A DNA stretch of 35,758 nucleotides from a virus, in the IMG/VR virus record IMGVR_UViG_3300046460_000428, positions 1 through 35,758 of that record. The stretch is one strand, 5' to 3'. The notes below the pieces were generated by a model. It did no database searches, was not told where the DNA came from, and was given only the letters and a program-made list of their open reading frames with translations. The number at the start of each line of letters is the position of its first letter. Position 1 is the stretch's first letter. Shown here piece by piece: positions 30,922-35,758 of this stretch. The position numbers and the translations under genes are program-made.

Positions 30922-31292
30922 GCTCCTATCTAATCCCCCTCGCAAAACAAGACCTGTTGAATCACATGCTTCAGGTTGGCGGTGTAGCCGTGTGTCCTCT
31001 TCAACGGCCAGAGCAGACCATCCACGCAAGCTTTGAAGTGGAGCTCACCGACGACAGCGCTGTCATCAGCGTGGACTTCGGCGGCCACACAGGCGAACTG
31101 ACCCTCAAGCGTTCAGATCGAGCCAATCACCTGCACCTCCGGGATTTCATCCAGGACATTGCAAACGGTCGCATTGAGTCGGCAGAGCCGGCGCCGCCGC
31201 CAGAACAACTCACTCGCACGGCGCAAATTCAGCAAATGCTGGCCGAGTCGGAAGCACTGCTGAACAACGTTCGAGAACTGCTCGCAGCCTGA
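30918..31292 (+). CDS. hypothetical phage protein
   Basis: A 124-residue soluble protein: beta-rich N-terminal two thirds (ASFEVELTDDSAVISVDFGGHTGELTLKRSD) and a C-terminal helix (TAQIQQMLAESEALLNNVRELL) likely to form a coiled coil. No family is recognised. Its position in the int operon suggests an early phage function. Confidence 0.7.
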   Translation: MSSYLIPLAKQDLLNHMLQVGGVAVCPLQRPEQTIHASFEVELTDDSAVISVDFGGHTGELTLKRSDRANHLHLRDFIQDIANGRIESAEPAPPPEQLTRTAQIQQMLAESEALLNNVRELLAA

Positions 31293-31302
31293 GGACAGCG
31301 CC

Positions 31303-31578
31303 ATGAACCGCACCTTGGATCAAACGGCCGCCGTGCTCGGCCTCAAGCCCCGCGCCTTCCGCACCAGGTTGCGGGAACTGCGCATCCTAACCAATGACGG
31401 GGACCTGGCCAGCCATCACCGCGACCGGGGCTACCTGTTCTCGGATCCACGCAGCGTCCAGATCGGAAAAACCAATCGCTATCGGTACTACGTCGTAGTG
31501 ATGGTGAAGGAAGAAGGCGTCAAGTGGATCGCAAAAAAACTGAACATCACCATCACGCACAAGGACGCCGCAGCATGA
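31303..31578 (+). CDS. KilA-C-like antirepressor domain protein
   Basis: A 91-residue protein matching the KilAC antirepressor C-terminal domain: LDQTAAVLGLKPRAFRTRLRELRILTNDGDLASHHRDRGYLFSDPRSVQIGKTNRYRYYVVVMVKEEGVKWIAKKL. A helix-turn-helix lies at residues 5-30. It stands alone, without the N-terminal BRO/ANT domain of full antirepressors. It has GAGGA before its ATG and overlaps the next gene by ATGA. Confidence 0.8.
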   Translation: MNRTLDQTAAVLGLKPRAFRTRLRELRILTNDGDLASHHRDRGYLFSDPRSVQIGKTNRYRYYVVVMVKEEGVKWIAKKLNITITHKDAAA

Positions 31579-31949
31579 GCCAGAACGCTATCACCCAAGC
31601 CATCGGTGCACTGAAGCTGGTTCCGATGTTTCTCAATCATCCAACTGTCATCAGTCGCGCCACGCTGATTGGCGCATCCGCCGAAGCAGTCCAGTTGCTC
31701 GAGGCGTTACCAGCAGTCAGCGCTGAACTGGCCGAGGTGTTCCGCTGCGTCGATGCGGTCATAGGAGAGGGCCAAATCGCCTATGTCACCCCAACCAAAT
31801 CGCCTGAGTACCCCTACGGCGCCGTTGTTGCAGATCAACAGGGTCGCGTCTGCGCAGCCGCCATGGGTAAAAGCAAAGAAGGCCTTGCTGAGCTGATCCG
31901 CATGAAGTTGCTGCCCCCTTCGGAGGGATTCGGGGAGGTCGCGGTATGA
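31575..31949 (+). CDS. hypothetical phage protein
   Basis: A 124-residue soluble protein starting at ATG 31575, coupled to the KilA-C-like gene. It is helical in the first half (AIGALKLVPMFLNHPTVISRATLIGASAEAVQLLEALPAVSAELAEVF), then beta (YPYGAVVADQQGRVCAAAMG), and its end overlaps the PrtN-like gene as ATGA. No family is recognised. Confidence 0.65.
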   Translation: MSQNAITQAIGALKLVPMFLNHPTVISRATLIGASAEAVQLLEALPAVSAELAEVFRCVDAVIGEGQIAYVTPTKSPEYPYGAVVADQQGRVCAAAMGKSKEGLAELIRMKLLPPSEGFGEVAV

Positions 31950-32188
31950 ACAACACCCTCGACCAACTTCGGCGTCAGTTCGCAACTCCGTGCCCGACGC
32001 TTGCAGCAGTTCGTGAGCAATACTTCTCGCACATCCGCACCGATCGTCACCTGCTGACCGAAATCAAGAAGGGCCGCATCAAGCTTACGGTCAAGCGCCT
32101 GCACGGCTCGACCCGAGCCAAGCCGGTGGTCTACCTGCACGACCTTGCCGACTACCTCGACGCCCAAGCGTTGACGGCAGCAGCCTGA
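31946..32188 (+). CDS. PrtN-like pyocin activator family protein
   Basis: An 80-residue protein of the Pyocin_activ family. The pattern PTLAAVREQYFSHIRTDRHLLTEIKKGRIKLTVKRLHGSTRAKPVVYLHDLADYLDA matches PrtN's core (V..[DE]YF.H......L..I..G.I.L...R......A....L.DLA..[IL]D). In P. aeruginosa PrtN activates the pyocin genes and is repressed by PrtR. Here it sits in the int operon of an apparently complete phage, so it may regulate this phage or a resident pyocin. Confidence 0.8.
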   Translation: MNNTLDQLRRQFATPCPTLAAVREQYFSHIRTDRHLLTEIKKGRIKLTVKRLHGSTRAKPVVYLHDLADYLDAQALTAAA

Positions 32189-32230
32189 CTTCACCGGCAG
32201 CCATCTAACCATCACAGCCCCCCCGTCACC

Positions 32231-32250
32231 GGCCTCTCACCAATGATCCC
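32231..32250 (+). repeat. leader motif copy 3 (rightward)
   Basis: Reads GGCCTCTCACCAATGATCCC, one base different from the leftward copy at 28750-28731. It lies 30 bases before the start of the next gene, which has its own strong GAGGAG site. The 92-base gap 32189-32280 has no other feature I can name. Confidence 0.7.
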
Positions 32251-32280
32251 GGCGGCGGGTTCTACCGAGGAGCACAGCAT

Positions 32281-32661
32281 ATGCAAACGCAACACCTGAT
32301 CATCATCGCCGCCTGCTCAGCCATTGGGCTGTTGCTAATGGCCTACTTCATCCGTCAAGCAGTCCTGCGCGCCGTAGCGAGGGGTGTTGCGGCTCAATCC
32401 AAATACCACCGGGAGCGAGTCGCCGCACTGACGAGCGACATCATCCGTCTCAGCCAAACACCCAAAGCCGAATCGATACTCACCTGGGCTGACTATCAAA
32501 CACTGCTGCAGGCGCGCGCCACACTGATTCTCGCCCAGATGACTTGGCGGGCAATGCCAGGCACCGAATCGACCCAATTGAAGGCGGAGAAGCAAGCTCT
32601 GAGTCTCCTGGACCTAGCCAATCGCATCAGTACCACCGCTAAACCGCGAGCTGCCGCATGA
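32281..32661 (+). CDS. hypothetical protein with N-terminal membrane helix
   Basis: A 126-residue protein. One membrane helix (residues 6-24, LIIIAACSAIGLLLMAYFI) is followed by a basic, helical cytoplasmic domain (RQAVLRAVARGVAAQSKYHRERVAALTSDIIRLSQTP...). GAGGAG lies 8 bases upstream. Its function is unknown. It overlaps the next small frame as ATGA. Confidence 0.7.
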   Translation: MQTQHLIIIAACSAIGLLLMAYFIRQAVLRAVARGVAAQSKYHRERVAALTSDIIRLSQTPKAESILTWADYQTLLQARATLILAQMTWRAMPGTESTQLKAEKQALSLLDLANRISTTAKPRAAA

Positions 32662-32726
32662 CCACCCACAACTTTGTCAGTGTAAGCCGCGGTATCGCCC
32701 GGCGCGCAGGGGAGAAACCACAATGA
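32658..32726 (+). CDS. possible 22-residue mini-gene coupled on both sides
   Basis: The open frame MTTHNFVSVSRGIARRAGEKPQ starts on the ATGA of the upstream gene and ends on the ATGA of the excisionase gene. The GGGGAG in its last codons is the excisionase ribosome site. It may be a real basic micro-protein or just a coupling device. Confidence 0.45.
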   Translation: MTTHNFVSVSRGIARRAGEKPQ

Positions 32727-32938
32727 GCGCAGCAGAGAAACTCGACCTCCACATCACTCCCGGCGCCTGGTTCCGCCAAGACCTACTGTACCCAGTATTC
32801 GGATTGAGTACCGAAGCCGTACGCAAATACCGCTCTCGAGGGCTATGGCTCGAGGGTAAGCATTACCGTACCGACCCGGCCAATGTGCTGGTCTACAACA
32901 AGGACGCTATTGAGAAGTGGATGGCTGGCCAACCATGA
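32723..32938 (+). CDS. excisionase (Xis)
   Basis: A 71-residue winged-helix protein: ITPGAWFRQDLLYPVFGLSTEAVRKYRSRGLWLEGKHYRTDPANVLVYNKDAIEKWM, the excisionase-like pattern (DUF1233 type). It bends DNA at the prophage end to direct excision by the integrase. Its end overlaps the integrase start as ATGA, so both are made together. Confidence 0.88.
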   Translation: MSAAEKLDLHITPGAWFRQDLLYPVFGLSTEAVRKYRSRGLWLEGKHYRTDPANVLVYNKDAIEKWMAGQP

Positions 32939-34155
32939 AGGAGAAGATGCCGACAGGCGTTGAAATGAATGGCAAGCAGTTGCGCATCTGGTTCATTTTC
33001 AGCGGCCAACGTTGCCGGGAGCCACTAGAAGGGATTTCGAAAGTAAACAAGGCCGCGATCGCTTATGCAGACAATAAGCGCCGCACCATCCTCGCGGAAA
33101 TCAAAGAGGGCCGTTTCGACTACGCGGCCCACTTTCCGAACTCGCCCAGGGCTGCCATGTTCACGGGAACTGGCGGCCCCTCGCTAAAGCGAACCGTGAA
33201 GGAAGGCATTGATCGCTGGCTGGAGGTTCAGCGCGCCCTCAAAGCATCGAGCACGGTAGTCAACTACGTGAGCAAGTCCGGGCACGTCGAGAATAAATTC
33301 GGCAAACGTCGAATCGTTGATATCAGCAAAAGCGACATCGAGCTGTTTCAGGCGCAATTGCTCAAGCAAGGCTTGGCCCCAAAGACAGTGAACGACATCT
33401 TCACCGTCGTTCGCGGGGTCTGGGCTGACGCCTTCGGCGACGGTATTTTAAAAGCCAACCCGCTCGACAGGATAAGCAATGTCGGATCGGACGTAGACCT
33501 GGAGCATGCCGATCCATTCAGCCGCACCGAGATCGAGTTGCTTGGCAAAGCGGATCCCGTCCGACGGAGTGATGCGCGAATGATCGAGTTCAACTGCTGG
33601 ACAGGTCTGTCGTTGTCCGAACTCATTGCGCTTGCCGTAGAGGATGTAGACCTTGAGACCGGAACCGTTCGCGTCCGAAGAGCCTTGGTCGTAGGCGAGT
33701 TTAAGGTGCCCAAGGAACGATCAAGGATCCGAACTGTAGAATTGGTAGACCCCGCCCTTGCCCTAATGCGCGAAATCGCCGCAGCTGCAAATAATGCGCC
33801 CAGCGTTGAAATTGAAGTTATCCAGCGCGATAACATTACTGCTAAGAAGCAACACGTTCGGTTTCTGTTTCGCAGCTCAACCAGCGGTCTACTCTGGAAC
33901 AGTAAAACCTTAAGTAATTGGTTTACCGGTCATTTGAAAAAAGCGCAAGTTCGACATAGAGGAGTTAACCAATGCCGCCATACCTTCGCCAGCCAGATGC
34001 TATCCAGTTATGTCCCTGTTGAATGGGTTGCCCGACAACTTGGTCACACCGACACAACAATGGTTAGAAAGCACTATGGACGCTGGATACAAAGCGATAC
34101 AAAAAGCATGGCTGGCTTGGTCTCCCAATTGCTGGGATTTCGCAGACATGAATAG
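32935..34155 (+). CDS. tyrosine integrase (with an unusual box I)
   Basis: A 406-residue phage integrase. The N-terminal arm-binding domain (MPTGVEMNGKQLRIWFIFSGQRCREPL ... RRTILAEIKEGRFDYAAHFPNS) is of the DUF3596 type. A SAM-like core-binding domain (95-180) and the catalytic domain follow. Catalytic residues seen: Arg348 in NQCRHTFAS (box II; Asn345 instead of the usual His), His371 in LGHTDT, Tyr381 in KHYGRW. The box I position is Ser226 (WTGLSLSEL) where tyrosine recombinases normally have Arg. It should still be an integrase by architecture, but activity is open. It starts at ATG 32935 on the Xis stop codon and ends 11 bases from the convergent gene. Confidence 0.9.
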   Translation: MKEKMPTGVEMNGKQLRIWFIFSGQRCREPLEGISKVNKAAIAYADNKRRTILAEIKEGRFDYAAHFPNSPRAAMFTGTGGPSLKRTVKEGIDRWLEVQRALKASSTVVNYVSKSGHVENKFGKRRIVDISKSDIELFQAQLLKQGLAPKTVNDIFTVVRGVWADAFGDGILKANPLDRISNVGSDVDLEHADPFSRTEIELLGKADPVRRSDARMIEFNCWTGLSLSELIALAVEDVDLETGTVRVRRALVVGEFKVPKERSRIRTVELVDPALALMREIAAAANNAPSVEIEVIQRDNITAKKQHVRFLFRSSTSGLLWNSKTLSNWFTGHLKKAQVRHRGVNQCRHTFASQMLSSYVPVEWVARQLGHTDTTMVRKHYGRWIQSDTKSMAGLVSQLLGFRRHE

Positions 34156-34166
34156 TCAACAAACCA

Positions 34167-34787
34167 CTAAGGCTGAATTGCCTTCCAACGAATAGCAGTC
34201 ATAACAGTATGATAAACATTATATATAAATGACTTCAACTGCATAAGCAAAAAGAACATTCCTGTATAAAGAAACACGTATGCTGCCCCAACCAGCCATT
34301 CGGTGATCTTCCATGAAATCGGGGATAGCTGAACCACCTTATGGATCAGCCCCCCCTTCACCGCAAACACTATGACCATCAAGCAAAAAACGGTATAAAG
34401 GAGATAGTAAATAAATACACGCATAAAAATGAAAAAATTATTCTTAAGATAAGATAGCTGGGATTCTTCATGCCGATACTTCGACATTGCAACTAGCATA
34501 TCAGGCTGGCTGATTGTGGCAAAAATAGTAAACCCAGCCAGAATAAAACCTAGAACTGAAACCACTACTCCCATCGCCATCGTACTAAATTCACGTACGA
34601 TTTTTAGCTTGTCATCCAACGAGATATCAAGCATGCAATATTGAAGTGCGACCAACACAAAAACGATGAGCGTCGTCCAGGAGTTGAAGGTGCTAAAGGG
34701 AATCCTTCTCGCCTTGACGTAAATCGCCCACAAGCTCTTTTCGTCCATCAACGCCTTGGGAGACAGATCATCGTTCACCTGGTTCAC
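34167..34787 (-). CDS. four-helix membrane protein (effector candidate of a two-gene module)
   Basis: A 206-residue protein starting at GTG 34787, whose first bases overlap the upstream stop codon (GTGA). Four membrane segments are predicted at about residues 36-52, 71-92, 119-143 and 163-185, with a 25-residue loop between helices 2 and 3 that is charged (SQPDMLVAMSKYRHEESQLSYLKNN), and both termini likely cytoplasmic. I do not recognise a family. The layout, a soluble partner first and a four-helix membrane protein second, is that of RexA/RexB-like exclusion systems, but there is no sequence match that I can claim. Codon use is visibly more A+T-rich than the phage genes. Confidence 0.7.
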   Translation of the reverse strand: MNQVNDDLSPKALMDEKSLWAIYVKARRIPFSTFNSWTTLIVFVLVALQYCMLDISLDDKLKIVREFSTMAMGVVVSVLGFILAGFTIFATISQPDMLVAMSKYRHEESQLSYLKNNFFIFMRVFIYYLLYTVFCLMVIVFAVKGGLIHKVVQLSPISWKITEWLVGAAYVFLYTGMFFLLMQLKSFIYNVYHTVMTAIRWKAIQP

Positions 34788-35758
34788 CTACGATAAGGAG
34801 TGAGTTTGGCAATTGCTGCTCGGGTAGGAGCTGCAACCTGGATCATACCATCGCCTACCAATTGAATAAATTTCTGAAATAACGTCGGTGCAGCTTGCGA
34901 AGGTGAGTTTGTTGTTAACTCAACGTAACTCTTGAGTTGAAAATGTTCATTATCACCACGCAGCTCGGTGCCTGAGCTATCTTTTCCAACGAGCGTTACT
35001 TTCTGATTCCCCTGAACAGTGGCTGCTTGCACCTCTTCGATTACACTTTCTTTATCCAACCCTTCAGAGTTTGAGTGACGAATTATTGTTGTCTTACTAT
35101 TAACCTCATCCTTCTGACGTTGAACAGCCTCGAAAAAGCCTTCGTTGTCATGCTCATCATTTCTATCAGAAAATTTATATGTAACCGAACTCAAAACCTC
35201 ATACTGCCGAACAAACGAGTCGATGCTCTGTGCGGAAGTTAGCGGAATCAATTCCAAGGTAGGAGGAAAGGTATCAACCATCAACTGTTTCTTTGTTACT
35301 TTTTCGCCACGCTCTTTACGCTCATCATATGTAGCATCGATGTAAGCTTTATGGTTACGCTTCAAAAAGCTCTCAAGTGTCGACTTGAAATTATCCAGCG
35401 TTGGAGCGAACTTTGTTTCCTTAAGGAAGATAAGCCGATGGATATCAAGAACCAAAACAAACATACAAGAAGGTGAGGATTGCATTTCCTCATGATCTTC
35501 TACCAATCCCGACTTCGTATAAATTTGCTCTCGCTCTAAAACCATATCCTTAATAAATCGACCAACGAGTAATACCCGGCCATCAACTGTAACTAATTCA
35601 ACGTTTTCGAAGAAAAATTGCGTCGTTCCATAAACCCTTTTGAGATCAGGATTAGAAAAGGACGGAAGCACTATTTCTGCAAAATAATCGAGAAGGTTTT
35701 GATTCCCAAATTTGCAAACGAGATTCGCCATTTCAACCGGGTATTGGCGGTTAGACAT
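34784..35758 (-). CDS. soluble partner of the two-gene module
   Basis: A 324-residue cytoplasmic protein whose ATG is the last three bases of the window, so upstream signals are not visible. The N-terminal half is alpha/beta (YFAEIVLPSFSNPDLKRVYGTTQFFFENVELVTVDGRVLLVGRFIKDMVL; SCMFVLVLDIHRLIFLKETKFAPTLDNFKSTLESFLKRNHKAY). A mixed C-terminal half follows (FPPTLELIPLTSAQSIDSFVRQYEVLSSVTYKF...). No membrane helix or nuclease motif is seen. I do not recognise the family. It is coupled to the membrane protein by a GTGA overlap, which points to one two-component system. A DNA- or stress-sensing role (RexA-like) is inference only. Confidence 0.65.
   Translation of the reverse strand: MSNRQYPVEMANLVCKFGNQNLLDYFAEIVLPSFSNPDLKRVYGTTQFFFENVELVTVDGRVLLVGRFIKDMVLEREQIYTKSGLVEDHEEMQSSPSCMFVLVLDIHRLIFLKETKFAPTLDNFKSTLESFLKRNHKAYIDATYDERKERGEKVTKKQLMVDTFPPTLELIPLTSAQSIDSFVRQYEVLSSVTYKFSDRNDEHDNEGFFEAVQRQKDEVNSKTTIIRHSNSEGLDKESVIEEVQAATVQGNQKVTLVGKDSSGTELRGDNEHFQLKSYVELTTNSPSQAAPTLFQKFIQLVGDGMIQVAAPTRAAIAKLTPYRR

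Noticed and set aside
1-35758. tRNA, rRNA or insertion sequence
   Set aside because: No cloverleaf, rRNA segment or transposase pattern was seen while reading both strands.

Overview
The window is most of a temperate myophage prophage from a high-G+C gammaproteobacterium, most likely a Pseudomonas. This host assignment is inferred from the PrtN-like activator, the protein families and the codon use; there is no rRNA or tRNA to confirm it. The virion genes combine an HK97-type head (P27/large terminase, HK97 portal, S49 protease, HK97-fold capsid, HNH nuclease) with a complete Mu-type contractile tail (gp37 to gp48 equivalents). This is the combination known from Shigella phage SfV.

Layout, left to right. 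1-935: flank or moron zone on the + strand, with a GrlR-like regulator, a strong bidirectional terminator, a LexA box and a coiled-coil gene. 904-24259, all on the - strand: the late operon. Read in its own direction it runs holin, HNH nuclease, terminase, small membrane protein, portal, protease, capsid, connectors, sheath, tube, frameshifting chaperone, tape measure, baseplate, fibre, acetylesterase-like spike, lectin-like protein, endolysin, DUF1353. 24260-24435: late control region with a strong terminator. 24436-29013, - strand: the early leftward operon cro, CII-like gene, DksA-like gene, primase-helicase, a 111-aa repeat ORF, and a Q-like antiterminator. 29043-29071: cro promoter with an operator. 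29119-30646, + strand: CI-type S24 repressor plus a TerB-HIRAN-membrane protein. 30654-34155, + strand: a second promoter and a tightly coupled operon of small proteins, KilA-C-like, PrtN-like, excisionase and integrase. 34167-35758, - strand: an A+T-richer two-gene module (soluble protein plus four-helix membrane protein) abutting the integrase.

How it works together: the CI-like repressor, cleavable by RecA-stimulated self-proteolysis, should hold the lysogenic state. On induction, leftward transcription from the cro promoter passes through replication genes to the Q-like gene. Six intrinsic terminator hairpins oriented against leftward transcription sit in and before the late operon, which fits a need for antitermination.

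The least explained pieces are: the 111-aa ORF between primase and Q, which joins both neighbours by ATGA overlaps and carries eight CCCRACACA nonamers plus a long inverted repeat; the two-gene module next to the integrase; the TerB-HIRAN-membrane gene co-directional with CI; and a leader motif found upstream of three transcription units. Neither prophage end (att) could be defined from the sequence.
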